Origin: JABDMH01 sp964428345
Lineage (GTDB): Bacteria > Bacteroidota > Bacteroidia > Chitinophagales > Saprospiraceae
Direction of reading: 5' to 3'
Assembly (NCBI GenBank): GCA_964428345.1
Contig: CAYRYD010000005.1
Span: forward strand, 113,671 to 177,670
Length of the DNA: 64,000 nucleotides
The translations under genes were made by a program, and so were the position numbers. The notes beneath the pieces are model-generated. The model did not search any database, had not been told where the DNA came from, and saw nothing but the letters and a program-made list of their open reading frames with translations. Below, one piece after another: positions 25,867 through 34,708 of the stretch; positions within the stretch are counted from its first letter, which is position 1, and each line of letters begins with the position of its first letter.

Positions 25867-27171
25867 TCATGAATCAATAAGAGTATTGAAGATCGAAGCA
25901 AGTTTACCTGTAAGGACTTTTCTTGAATATTGCTTGATATTATGAAAGCTGAAGCTAGTATCTTTTTTGTTTATCTTGGAATCAATTTGATCCTCGAGGA
26001 AAGTGATTGTTCCATTAACATCATCATAATGGATGAATTTTCCGCTATTAGTCTCGGTAATTATTTGGTTAACTTCACCAGGTTGGTCGCCAAAAACTAA
26101 AATCGGTCTTTTTGCTCCCATATAGTCAAAAAGTTTTCCTGCAATGAATAGATCACTGGATGGAACACGATCTATCACCAGTAATAAAAGGTCTGAACTT
26201 TGATATATGGGTAATATCTTTTCATGGGGGAGGTATCCAAGCAATTCAATATCGTCCATCAGTCCGTATGATGTAACGAGTTTTTGAAATTCATCAGAAA
26301 CTGTTCCGGCAATTCGGAATCTGATCAGTATAGTATTGTTTCTATTGTTGAGTACTGATATGGCTTTAAGTAGACTTTCGGGGGTCCTTGTAACTGAGAG
26401 ATTCCCGGCATAAGTTACTATATATATATCATCCTTGTTATTTACCGGTGAAATTGTCTGCTGTGGTTCATAACCATTTGTGATTACTTTAATCTTGTTT
26501 TCAGGCAGATCTTGTTTTTTGATTAGGTGAGATCTCAATCCATGACAGGTCGTCAGAATAATATTAGCATTCTTGAATATTCGCTTCTCAAGCTTTGCGT
26601 CGATTACATCTATGATCCTTAGTCTTTTATTCTCCTGGTGATAAACAATATCACTCCAGGGATCTCTGAAATCTGCAACCCATTTAACTCCGGTCTTGCT
26701 TGATACAGTATTTGCAATGAGTTGAACTGAATGGGGTGGTGAGCATGAATAGATAAGGGCAATGTCATGGTTAGACACAATTTCCAGTGCTTTTTTTCTT
26801 GCAAAAAATATCCATCCTATTCGTGCATCCGGAATGAAAAGATTTAAGCGAATCCATTGAAGGACTCTTTCCCTGAAACTCGCGTGCTTTTTAGACAGGA
26901 TATAGGTATCAATTTTATGATCTGACGATTTGCCGGTAATTTTTTTATACCATGTAAATGGTTCTATAGTCTTTGTTTTGTAAACTTTCAGATTCGCTGG
27001 TATCAAGTTTAACATACTGTGATCAATCGCAGGATACTCCCCTTTCTTAACAGTCAGGATTATCGGCTCATATCCGTATTGTGGCAGATATTTAGCAAAG
27101 TATAGAACCCTTTGGACTCCCGGGCCGCCTGATGGTGGCCAATAGTATGTGATGAAGAGTACTTTCCTCAA
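25867..27171 (-). CDS. Glycosyltransferase family 4
   Basis: A 434-residue GT-B glycosyltransferase. The N-terminal acceptor domain begins KVLFITYYWPPSGGPGVQR, typical of retaining GT4 enzymes with a glycine-rich loop. The C-terminal domain has VTYAGNLSVTRTPESLL and, at the donor site, KLFDYMGAKRPILVFGD in place of the classic E-x7-E. A nucleotide-sugar donor in the cytoplasm is expected; the sugar is unknown. The start is TTG at 27171. It lies 20 bases after the YfhO-like gene and 63 before the epimerase-like gene. G+C is low (about 37% in a sampled 60-base segment). Confidence 0.85.
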   Translation of the reverse strand: MRKVLFITYYWPPSGGPGVQRVLYFAKYLPQYGYEPIILTVKKGEYPAIDHSMLNLIPANLKVYKTKTIEPFTWYKKITGKSSDHKIDTYILSKKHASFRERVLQWIRLNLFIPDARIGWIFFARKKALEIVSNHDIALIYSCSPPHSVQLIANTVSSKTGVKWVADFRDPWSDIVYHQENKRLRIIDVIDAKLEKRIFKNANIILTTCHGLRSHLIKKQDLPENKIKVITNGYEPQQTISPVNNKDDIYIVTYAGNLSVTRTPESLLKAISVLNNRNNTILIRFRIAGTVSDEFQKLVTSYGLMDDIELLGYLPHEKILPIYQSSDLLLLVIDRVPSSDLFIAGKLFDYMGAKRPILVFGDQPGEVNQIITETNSGKFIHYDDVNGTITFLEDQIDSKINKKDTSFSFHNIKQYSRKVLTGKLASIFNTLIDS

Positions 27172-27191
27172 AGTATATTTGAATATTTGAA

Positions 27192-29666
27192 TTAATCACT
27201 TATACTTATATACTTATTTATGATTGGGATTGGTTTAAAGGTGTTTACAAAGACGAGTGCAACGATTGCGAGTATCAATATTGACGCAATGTTTGATACT
27301 ATTTCTCCAGTATAGAATGATTTCGGATGAAATTCGAATCGAATATTATGTGATCCCGCTGGTATTTTCATTCCGCGAAGTATGTAGTTGACTCGAATGA
27401 AATCTGTGGGTTTATCATCAATATAGACACTCCAGCCTTTGTCATTACCATACCATACCTCAGAGAAAACGGCAAACTGTTCTGATTCTGTTTCGGCCTT
27501 ATACTCTAATCTTTCTGGATGATAGGATATTAGTTCAATGCCACCAGATCCACTAAATTGTTGATCACTTACGTATGAGGAAAATTCCTGATGAACCAAG
27601 GCTGTGGTTTTTGGATCCATGTTTTGCAAGCGCTCGATTTCATCATTGGCGGTCTGAACTTGCTTCACCTGGTTGACAAACCATGCATTGCCCATTGCCT
27701 GGGTATTGATTTGAAGTTCACCATTGGGATTGATGATGTATTTTGCATTAAGCATATTCAGGACAGGCATATGATTTTTTGAAAGATAGTAGTCGATCAT
27801 ATCCTGGTAACGCTGAAGTTTGGCGGCATGGTAGCCACCAATAATTTTATGATGGTAGGCTGGTATCGACGAATTGTAGGTGTTTACTGATAGATCATGA
27901 ACGCGGTAATATAAATCCTGGTCCTTTAGAATTAATTGATCGACTTGTCTGGGCTGCAAAGCAGATTCGGATTGATTGGGCCTAACAAATGAATTCTCAT
28001 TGAGGTATCTCTTTCCAATGCCCCAGATATCGACGATTATGAGAAAAGCCAGTGAGATTAGAAGTAACTGACTCTTTATTTTTCGCTGATTAAAGAGATA
28101 CAGAAGTATGATCGCAAGGGCAATATAAAAGATGGTTCTCAAACCGTCACTTTGGAGTAAAGACTTACGGTCATTTACTAATGCTTCAACCAGGCGAGGG
28201 TCATAATTGACATCATTGGGGCTGGTGAATGAAAAGAGAGATGGACCAAGAATAACAAGCAGCAAACAAATGCTCAGGGTACCAGCCCCGGCATAGATCA
28301 GTCCTTGATGCAGTTTCTTTTGATCAATAGTGCCTTTAACTATTTCTGCAAGTGTCCAGGTTGCCATTAGGATCATGAGGAACTCCGTAACCGATGCAAC
28401 ACTGTTTGGGGTCCGGAATTTATTATACATGGGAAAGTAATCGAAGAACAAACGGTTAAAGAATTCGAAATTCTTACCCATGGAGAGTAGAAGAGTCAGG
28501 ACAGTAGCTGAGATCAGCCACCAACGAATTTCGCCTTTCAAAACAATAGCTCCCAAAATAAAGAGAAAGAAAATGATCGCTCCAGCATAGGAAGGGCCAC
28601 TGGTGAAGGGTAGACTGCCCCAATACAATGGAGCATAGATTTCATTGGCTCCAGCCTGGCCGGTCAATCTGGCAAAGTCGGAGTTTGACGTTACTGGTTC
28701 TCTGCTGCCACCACCCACTATGCCAGGTACAACATATGTTAGAAGGTCAAGGCTGCTATTGCTCCATTGCATGGCATAATCCCAGGCCAGACCTTCAACC
28801 TCACTGCTGCTTGCTGTAGTAGCATTGCTCTTCGTTAAAATCGGTTTTCCCCTCATGGTCTCTTCTGCATATTCAATCGTTGTCCAAAGTCTGGAGGTAT
28901 TGGCAGCAACAGCCAATATCAGTGCGATAGCGAGGTAGCCACTAGCCTTGAGAAAATTAGCTATGTTCTTGTTTTTCAAATCTTTGTACAGCAGTAATCC
29001 GATATACACCAGTAGCGACATAAATAGATAGTATGGCATTTGGATATGATTTGCCCCAATCTCACATGCCATTCCTAACGCAAAAAGTACTGCTCCCAGC
29101 AGATATTTACCCCTATAGGCATTGACTATTCCCGCCACTATAATTCCAAAGAAAGTAAAGGCTCTCAGTTTGGCGGTATGGCCTGCTTCGAACAAGACAA
29201 AATGATTGACAGTAAAACCAAAAGCAATACTCCCGATAAGTGCTACGAGGGGACTCATTCCAAAGGCTAATCCCATAATGTAGAAACCGATCATCATGGC
29301 AACAAAGTAACCAATAGGTCGGTCTAGAAACAAATTAAAGATTTTCTCAACGACCATTGTCCGGTTTCCCGGGGTAGGGATACCAATTTGAAAAGATGGC
29401 ATGCCACTAAACATCGAATTGGTCCAGAGGGGGAATCGACCTTCTTCCTTTGCATAAGTTTGAAGTTCATGTGAAGCCGCTTTATAACTGATGATATCAC
29501 CCTGAACGATTACTTTCCCTTGTAGTTGCGGATAAAAATAGAGGATCGATAAGAACAGGAAGCTGGCGAGAGCGATACTATGCCATATCCAGGGATTTAA
29601 GCCTTTCCTATTTTGGATTTCGGTTGATTTGGAGGTTTTGGTCCTTCTCTTTGTCACTGATTTCAA
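27192..29666 (-). CDS. YfhO-family membrane protein
   Basis: An 824-residue inner-membrane protein with about 12-14 helices in its first 580 residues. It opens with the short helix-loop ending FPLWTNSMFSGMPS, then FEAGHTAKLRAF, as in YfhO/GtrA-associated GT-C-like proteins. The soluble C-terminal part (about 590-790) is a beta-rich extracytoplasmic domain, and a final helix follows (about 795-815). YfhO in firmicutes glycosylates lipoteichoic acid, and Bacteroidota homologues are presumed lipid-linked sugar transferases. Starts at 29666 (TTG) or 29657 (GTG) are both possible. It is the first gene of the island operon. Confidence 0.8.
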   Translation of the reverse strand: MKSVTKRRTKTSKSTEIQNRKGLNPWIWHSIALASFLFLSILYFYPQLQGKVIVQGDIISYKAASHELQTYAKEEGRFPLWTNSMFSGMPSFQIGIPTPGNRTMVVEKIFNLFLDRPIGYFVAMMIGFYIMGLAFGMSPLVALIGSIAFGFTVNHFVLFEAGHTAKLRAFTFFGIIVAGIVNAYRGKYLLGAVLFALGMACEIGANHIQMPYYLFMSLLVYIGLLLYKDLKNKNIANFLKASGYLAIALILAVAANTSRLWTTIEYAEETMRGKPILTKSNATTASSSEVEGLAWDYAMQWSNSSLDLLTYVVPGIVGGGSREPVTSNSDFARLTGQAGANEIYAPLYWGSLPFTSGPSYAGAIIFFLFILGAIVLKGEIRWWLISATVLTLLLSMGKNFEFFNRLFFDYFPMYNKFRTPNSVASVTEFLMILMATWTLAEIVKGTIDQKKLHQGLIYAGAGTLSICLLLVILGPSLFSFTSPNDVNYDPRLVEALVNDRKSLLQSDGLRTIFYIALAIILLYLFNQRKIKSQLLLISLAFLIIVDIWGIGKRYLNENSFVRPNQSESALQPRQVDQLILKDQDLYYRVHDLSVNTYNSSIPAYHHKIIGGYHAAKLQRYQDMIDYYLSKNHMPVLNMLNAKYIINPNGELQINTQAMGNAWFVNQVKQVQTANDEIERLQNMDPKTTALVHQEFSSYVSDQQFSGSGGIELISYHPERLEYKAETESEQFAVFSEVWYGNDKGWSVYIDDKPTDFIRVNYILRGMKIPAGSHNIRFEFHPKSFYTGEIVSNIASILILAIVALVFVNTFKPIPIINKYISISD

Positions 29667-30021
29667 ATTTTATTGTTAAGGGTGCAAAATACAAATTGTT
29701 ACTCCCATATTTTATCCATAAGACTTTAATTGTATTTATTGATTACCTTAAGGACCTGATCGTTGATTGATTGGATAGACAGAATCGGAGTACACATTGA
29801 GGTCATATCCTAACATTCGGGGCTAATTAGGTTCTCTGGTGCCAAAATGACGGTTGAGTTTGTGGTCAATAATCCCATATCTTTCTATTAAATGACTGCC
29901 AAAGGATACTTATTGTGTAGACCTCATCAATCCAGCCAGGCAGGTATCCACAATCACTCTTCTTATACATTTGGGCTAGTTATCATGTATAATCCATACA
30001 TTTACATCATTTTTGAAAGGT
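29667..30021. other. Divergent intergenic region, 355 bp
   Basis: No gene is supported here. It separates the divergent YfhO-like and GT2 genes and should hold both promoters. On the plus strand TACATTTG occurs at 29966-29973; on the minus strand TATTTTGC lies about 25 bases before the YfhO start, a weaker match. The remainder is AT-rich with no clear repeat. Confidence 0.55.
29966..29973 (+). promoter_or_regulatory. -7 element of the GT2 gene
   Basis: TACATTTG matches TAnnTTTG and lies 48 bases before the ATG at 30022. No -33 TTG was found at the expected place. Confidence 0.45.
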
Positions 30022-31044
30022 ATGATCAAGTATTCGGTAATCATTGCGGTTTACAATAGGCTCCACGAAGTGAAAGAGTTGTTGGCATCTGCTGAAGACC
30101 TTGAATTTGACCGGGGCGGTTTCGAAGTCATTTTTGTTGATGATGGATCAGAAGATGGTTTCAGGGAATTTATGAAGGCTTATGAAAGCCCTTCGGGCTT
30201 ACAGATAAGAACATTGCATCAAAACAACCAGGGACCGGGGGCAGCCCGTAATTATGGGATGGGGGCAGCCCGAGGAGAATATTTCCTATTCCTGGATTCC
30301 GATTGCATGGTGCCAAAGCAGTGGCTATTGGTAATTGATCAGGATTTAGAAAGGAGGAAATTAGATGCTTTTGGTGGTCCGGATACTTATCACCCATCCT
30401 TTACACCGCTTCTCAAAGCTATAAATTATTCGATGACATCATTTTTAGGTACCGGCGGTACCCGTGGTTCCAGGAAGAGTATTGCCAAGTATTATCCCAG
30501 AAGTTTTAACATGGGAATTAATCGTAAAGTTTATGAGACGATTGGAGGTATGAATCAGTTGAGACATGGACAGGATATGGATTTCTCTGCCAGGATATAT
30601 CAGGCTGGTTTTAAGGTTGGATTGATTGACAATGCCTTTGTCTATCACAAACGCCGAACAAGTTTGGGGAAGTTCTTTAAACAGATTTTCAACTGGGGCG
30701 TGGCCCGGATAAATCTGGGCCGGATCCATCCTGATTTATTAAAACCCATCCATTTTCTTCCAGCACTCATTGTGATTGGATTATTTTTATTGTTAATATC
30801 TTCTCTCTTCTTTGGTTTTAACCTGATATTGAAGTTTGCATGTGGATTATTTGTGTTTGTTTGTTGTCTTGCTTTTTTTGAATCCTATTTTATCTATGGT
30901 AACTTCTGGACAGCTGTTCTGTCAATTGTAACTTTGAATATTCAGGTTTTCGCATATGGTTTTGGACTCATCTGGGCTATTTTTCAATGGATGACAGGTA
31001 AAAGACCAACCGGATTTGTTAAAAATTATTATGGTAAAAAGTAA
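30022..31044 (+). CDS. Glycosyltransferase family 2 with membrane helices
   Basis: A 340-residue GT2 enzyme: YSVIIAVYNRLHEV, FVDDGSEDGF, GPGAARNYGM, and the DxD-like LDSDCMVP. The acceptor-side region has GGMNQLRHGQDMDFSARI and a basic loop. Two C-terminal helices (about 240-265 and 275-300) and a third near 310-325 anchor it to the inner membrane. It should add a sugar to a lipid-linked intermediate. The ATG at 30022 is used; an in-frame TTG nine bases upstream is less likely. The gene is followed 17 bases later by a second glycosyltransferase. Confidence 0.87.
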   Translation: MIKYSVIIAVYNRLHEVKELLASAEDLEFDRGGFEVIFVDDGSEDGFREFMKAYESPSGLQIRTLHQNNQGPGAARNYGMGAARGEYFLFLDSDCMVPKQWLLVIDQDLERRKLDAFGGPDTYHPSFTPLLKAINYSMTSFLGTGGTRGSRKSIAKYYPRSFNMGINRKVYETIGGMNQLRHGQDMDFSARIYQAGFKVGLIDNAFVYHKRRTSLGKFFKQIFNWGVARINLGRIHPDLLKPIHFLPALIVIGLFLLLISSLFFGFNLILKFACGLFVFVCCLAFFESYFIYGNFWTAVLSIVTLNIQVFAYGFGLIWAIFQWMTGKRPTGFVKNYYGKK

Positions 31045-31061
31045 ATGTATTTGCTTAGTTT

Positions 31062-32144
31062 ATGGAAGAGGTGATTGTTGCAGGAAATGGAAGACGCGCG
31101 AAGATACTTTATTTTTATATAAAACGAATGTCCTTTGTATCCAATGATATTGGGATTCTTGAGAAAAAGTATGATATAAAAGAATGCCAGGTTAATACCA
31201 AAACAAAATGGAGAATTCCTTTTTACCTCATTAAGCAATTTTTCTTTATTTTAAGAAACATTGTGAAATCGGATGTATTAGTATGTTTTTTTGCCGGTTA
31301 CCACAGTCTTATACCAGCAATATTTGGAAAAATATTTCAGAAGCCATTAATAGTGTTTGTGGGGGGTGCAGATGCATATAAATATCCATCATTTAATTAT
31401 GGACATTTTAACAAATACCTACTGGGAAAGTTTACATGTTTGTCAATGAGGTTAGCGGATATGCTGATACCTGTCGACAGTAGTCTGGTATTTTCTGAAT
31501 CCTTATATTATGATCCCAAATATGCAAAGCAGGGATTTAAGCAATATTGTAGAAATATAAAGGCACCCATTGAAATATTAAGATTGGAATATGATCCTGA
31601 TATTTTTTACCGGAAATCTTTGACCAGTCCTGAGAAATCTTTCATTACTGCAGCCTTTGGAATTGAAGGATCTTCTTTTGTGAGAAAAGGGATTGATCTG
31701 GTAATTGAGGTGGCAGGGAGATTACCAGACTGTCAATTCACCATACTTGGTTGTTCTGCCAGCGATATCAGGGTGCCATTTACCGATAACGTAAAATTTT
31801 TACCACCTGTGGCATATGATCAACTTGCTGATGTCTATTCTGTTCATAGATATTATCTTCAGCTTTCCATTGCAGAGGGTTTTCCCAGTGCAATCTGTGA
31901 AGCAATGCTCTGCGGATGTATACCAATTGGTTCAAATGTCGCTGCAATACCTGATATCATTGGTGATGCAGGATTTATTCTGGCGAAGAGGGATGTAAAC
32001 CTTTTAGCGAAATTAATCACGGATATTCTTGAAAGAACGGATCTTGATGAATTTGCAGAAAAGGCGCGCAGGAGGATTATGAGTAATTATCATTTGGGAA
32101 GCAGAAGCGTCAGATTGTACGAAATTATGGATAGCTTTATTTGA
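31062..32144 (+). CDS. Glycosyltransferase family 4-like
   Basis: A 360-residue GT-B enzyme. The N-terminal domain ends around PLIVFVGGADAYKYPSF (a fold boundary often seen in these enzymes). In the C-terminal domain are AAFGIEGSSFVRKGIDLVIEVA, YDQLADVYSVHRYYLQLS, and the donor-binding EGFPSAICEAMLCGCIPIGSN with the E-x7-E pattern. The sugar donor is unknown. The gene is strikingly AT-rich (about 32% in a sampled 60-base segment) compared with the housekeeping genes in the window. Confidence 0.83.
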   Translation: MEEVIVAGNGRRAKILYFYIKRMSFVSNDIGILEKKYDIKECQVNTKTKWRIPFYLIKQFFFILRNIVKSDVLVCFFAGYHSLIPAIFGKIFQKPLIVFVGGADAYKYPSFNYGHFNKYLLGKFTCLSMRLADMLIPVDSSLVFSESLYYDPKYAKQGFKQYCRNIKAPIEILRLEYDPDIFYRKSLTSPEKSFITAAFGIEGSSFVRKGIDLVIEVAGRLPDCQFTILGCSASDIRVPFTDNVKFLPPVAYDQLADVYSVHRYYLQLSIAEGFPSAICEAMLCGCIPIGSNVAAIPDIIGDAGFILAKRDVNLLAKLITDILERTDLDEFAEKARRRIMSNYHLGSRSVRLYEIMDSFI

Positions 32145-32153
32145 TCGTACTTA

Positions 32154-32882
32154 TTATTTTATAGCTTTCTCGGCCGCAAGAATGTAACCAAGGGCATAGT
32201 TATTTCCGTGCACATGGTTTACCTTTTTGTTCAACCATGATTTCTTAACCAATGAGGTGAATGACATGAAAATCGGAAGTATGTAACGACTTCTGATAAA
32301 CACTTTATTCACTGTATCAAATAGAACATCAAAATACGTGCCGTAGGGTTCAAATTCGATAATTCTCAATCCTGATTCCTGACACATTCGTCGCAACGAA
32401 AATTCAGTATAACGATGATAATCATATGGTTCTTCATGGATCTTATATAGAAAGGGAACTGCAATTATGACTTTGCCTCCCGGCTTTAGGACTCTGAAAA
32501 TGTCATTTATCAATTTAGCTGGGGTGTAAATATGTTCGAGAACGTCGGTTAATAATACGGTATCAAATGATCGATCTTCGAAATTCAGACCTTCGTTAAG
32601 GTCGGAATATACATCAACATGTTGATTGTCGTGTTTAGTTTGTTGCCAATCTGTACATATCACTTCGTTTACCTGATCTTTATAGATCTCATAGTATGGA
32701 ACGCTACCACAACCACAATCTAAAAATATGCCGGAAGAATATTTCTGTATATATCGGACATAATGATCGATATAGGTGTTACAAATGTAGTATGAGGGAA
32801 TGCCGACATTTTTAAGATTTGGCTTGTAGTGACTATTTTTTTTATGGAATTTAGTTGGAGTCCATTTGTCAATATTTTGCAT
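32154..32882 (-). CDS. Class I SAM-dependent methyltransferase
   Basis: A 242-residue Methyltransf_11-type enzyme. Motif I is GIFLDCGCGSVPYYE (about 52-66), then CTDWQQTK, FDTVLLTDVLEHI (about 107-119) and LKPGGKVIIAVPFLY. It transfers a methyl group from S-adenosylmethionine, here probably onto a sugar of the surface polymer. The ATG at 32882 is preferred over a GTG nine bases upstream; either way it overlaps the end of the TylF-type gene (14 bases). It is the third gene of a three-gene minus-strand operon (33639, 32869, 32154). Confidence 0.83.
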   Translation of the reverse strand: MQNIDKWTPTKFHKKNSHYKPNLKNVGIPSYYICNTYIDHYVRYIQKYSSGIFLDCGCGSVPYYEIYKDQVNEVICTDWQQTKHDNQHVDVYSDLNEGLNFEDRSFDTVLLTDVLEHIYTPAKLINDIFRVLKPGGKVIIAVPFLYKIHEEPYDYHRYTEFSLRRMCQESGLRIIEFEPYGTYFDVLFDTVNKVFIRSRYILPIFMSFTSLVKKSWLNKKVNHVHGNNYALGYILAAEKAIK

Positions 32883-33642
32883 ATTCTTCACTGGGTTTAA
32901 TATGCATACGGCCCGTGTAATCTATTCTGTTAAGTAAGGGGAATACACCTATTTCATTAAAGTATTGATCAGTTGCTTTTCTTGCTCCCTGCCAATGACC
33001 ATAATCATCGATGATGAGTACTCCCTGGCTAGTGATTTTTGGATATAGATGTTTTAATTCATGAAGAGTGGACTCATACCAGTCTGTGTCCAGACGTAAC
33101 ACCGAAATCGATTTGGGTGTAGTTAAAGGAATAGTGTCCTCCACTTTCCCTTTAACGAAGATAGTATTTTGGGAGGGATACCCGGTCTTGGTCATATTTT
33201 TCTTTACCTCCTCGATGGAAGCATTACACCAACCTGAAGTACCATTTTCTCCCAGGGACTTTGCATACTCATCAAACGCTTCTTCATTTCGAAAATTTAC
33301 ATCTTCATTCGTCGGTTCGCTCATACCCTCGAAGGTATCAAAAAGATATATTTTGCGAGAGTTATCATTAAACCTTTTAAGACTTAGAGCTGCCAGCATG
33401 GAGCTGCCTCCTTTCCAGACACCGCATTCAACAATATCACCAGGTATGTTATTTCTTACAATGTACTGGATGGCCTTGTACAGCGCATACATTCTTTCTG
33501 GGGAGGTCATGGTATAAGGCCTGCATTTTTGATAGATCTCCAGAAAGGCTGGCTCCATATCTTTCAGAATATGAAGCTTATTACGCTTAATAAGTTGATA
33601 ACCACTATATTGTAAAGACTTCTGAATAAGGTTCTTTATCAT
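32869..33642 (-). CDS. TylF/MycF-type O-methyltransferase
   Basis: A 257-residue member of the macrocin O-methyltransferase family: GDIVECGVWKGGSSML (motif I), YLFDTFEGMSEP, SVLRLDTDWYESTLHEL (metal-binding Asp residues), and GVLIIDDYGHWQGARKATD. Family members methylate hydroxyls of sugars on natural products or polysaccharides in a Mg2+-dependent way. Its ATG overlaps the stop of the reductase gene upstream (ATGA). Together with the next methyltransferase it probably decorates the polysaccharide. Confidence 0.87.
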   Translation of the reverse strand: MIKNLIQKSLQYSGYQLIKRNKLHILKDMEPAFLEIYQKCRPYTMTSPERMYALYKAIQYIVRNNIPGDIVECGVWKGGSSMLAALSLKRFNDNSRKIYLFDTFEGMSEPTNEDVNFRNEEAFDEYAKSLGENGTSGWCNASIEEVKKNMTKTGYPSQNTIFVKGKVEDTIPLTTPKSISVLRLDTDWYESTLHELKHLYPKITSQGVLIIDDYGHWQGARKATDQYFNEIGVFPLLNRIDYTGRMHIKPSEEYAKY

Positions 33643-34382
33643 GATTGATAATATTTCTTAAGCAACTTCTCTATATACTCTGAACCTTGAATTTGAAAGT
33701 AATCTTCACCCAACAGGTCCTTAACGAAAGTATTGTCGATATCATAGTCAGATCCCCGTGGAACCTCATTGAAATAAGGTTGTCTTCCGATTATTTCAGC
33801 CAATAGATATACAATGGATTGAATGGAGGTTTTATTGTCAAGGACAAGGTTTATTTTACAATTCTCATGCACTTTTTGCAAGAGCTGAGATGTCAGGAAC
33901 ACAACATCATCCAGGTCAATGAGGTACCTTTGGGCATTCGTGTAGAGATTAAATGATTTTCCTGATCGAATGCAGTTATATAGAAAGTTCGTTAATGTAT
34001 TCGGATTTGTGCTTTTTCCAACAACGATGGGTAATCTGATGATCAGGTAGTTCTTGAAATGGGCCGATATCATTTCTTCTATGTATAGCTTATGCAGCAC
34101 ATATGGACTATCCGAAAGAGATGGATCGAATATGCTCACTGTGCTGAAGTAGACCAATCTGGCAGAGGTTGAAGCGTGGTTCAGCAGAAGGTCTACTTCA
34201 CGATTGAATGCCAATTTGTCTGTTTCAAGAGAGTTGGAGACTCCAGAGGCAAAGATAATGACATTGTCAGAGTTGATCTTGTCAGACATAAATGCAGTAG
34301 CTAGCATACCAGAGCCAATAACCATCATTTTCCTATTCTGCTGATAAAAAGAAAGGTCCAAAGATAGCAAGGATTGTATCAT
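33639..34382 (-). CDS. NAD(P)-dependent sugar reductase/epimerase (extended SDR-like)
   Basis: A 247-residue extended-SDR-like protein: MMVIGSGMLATAF (19-31) is the cofactor loop with an atypical glycine pattern, VYFSTVSIFD corresponds to the serine segment, and SDSPYVLHKLYIEEMI gives the Tyr-x3-Lys pair. It is shorter than most NDP-sugar epimerases, so it may be a 4-keto reductase of the RmlD type. The start is the ATG at 34382, with an ATG at 34328 as an alternative. It is the first gene of the operon with two methyltransferases. Confidence 0.72.
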   Translation of the reverse strand: MIQSLLSLDLSFYQQNRKMMVIGSGMLATAFMSDKINSDNVIIFASGVSNSLETDKLAFNREVDLLLNHASTSARLVYFSTVSIFDPSLSDSPYVLHKLYIEEMISAHFKNYLIIRLPIVVGKSTNPNTLTNFLYNCIRSGKSFNLYTNAQRYLIDLDDVVFLTSQLLQKVHENCKINLVLDNKTSIQSIVYLLAEIIGRQPYFNEVPRGSDYDIDNTFVKDLLGEDYFQIQGSEYIEKLLKKYYQS

Positions 34383-34708
34383 TTTACTTCCACCCAGATT
34401 TACAGCAGGAATATTGTTTTCTGGAGTGAAATCCCCTCAGACAAGTAAAGTGTCAGAAAGTCCTTTTCGATTTGATGTTTTATGAGTAAAGCGATGATAT
34501 CCAAGGAATAACCCTTATAGCGAGGGGATTATCAGCATTAGCCGTCAAAATGGTCATGAGTTAAGCCCATGGATGATCTCGCGTTTTGGCTCGGAATACC
34601 TGATCTCTTTGCAACTGTGTGTTGCCCGGATCTTAACCTGATAACTATTCATTTCTTACTGTTGTCCGGGAAGAATCTTACTTTCGAAGATTTGAATCTA
34701 TTGATGAA
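34383..34708. other. Divergent intergenic region, 326 bp
   Basis: No gene seen. It lies between the reductase and the flippase and must hold both promoters. Upstream of the flippase a TTG about 17 bases before TACTTTCG (around 34675-34690) is a plausible but imperfect Bacteroidota promoter. Nothing comparable was found for the minus strand, and no repeat or RNA structure stands out. Confidence 0.5.
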
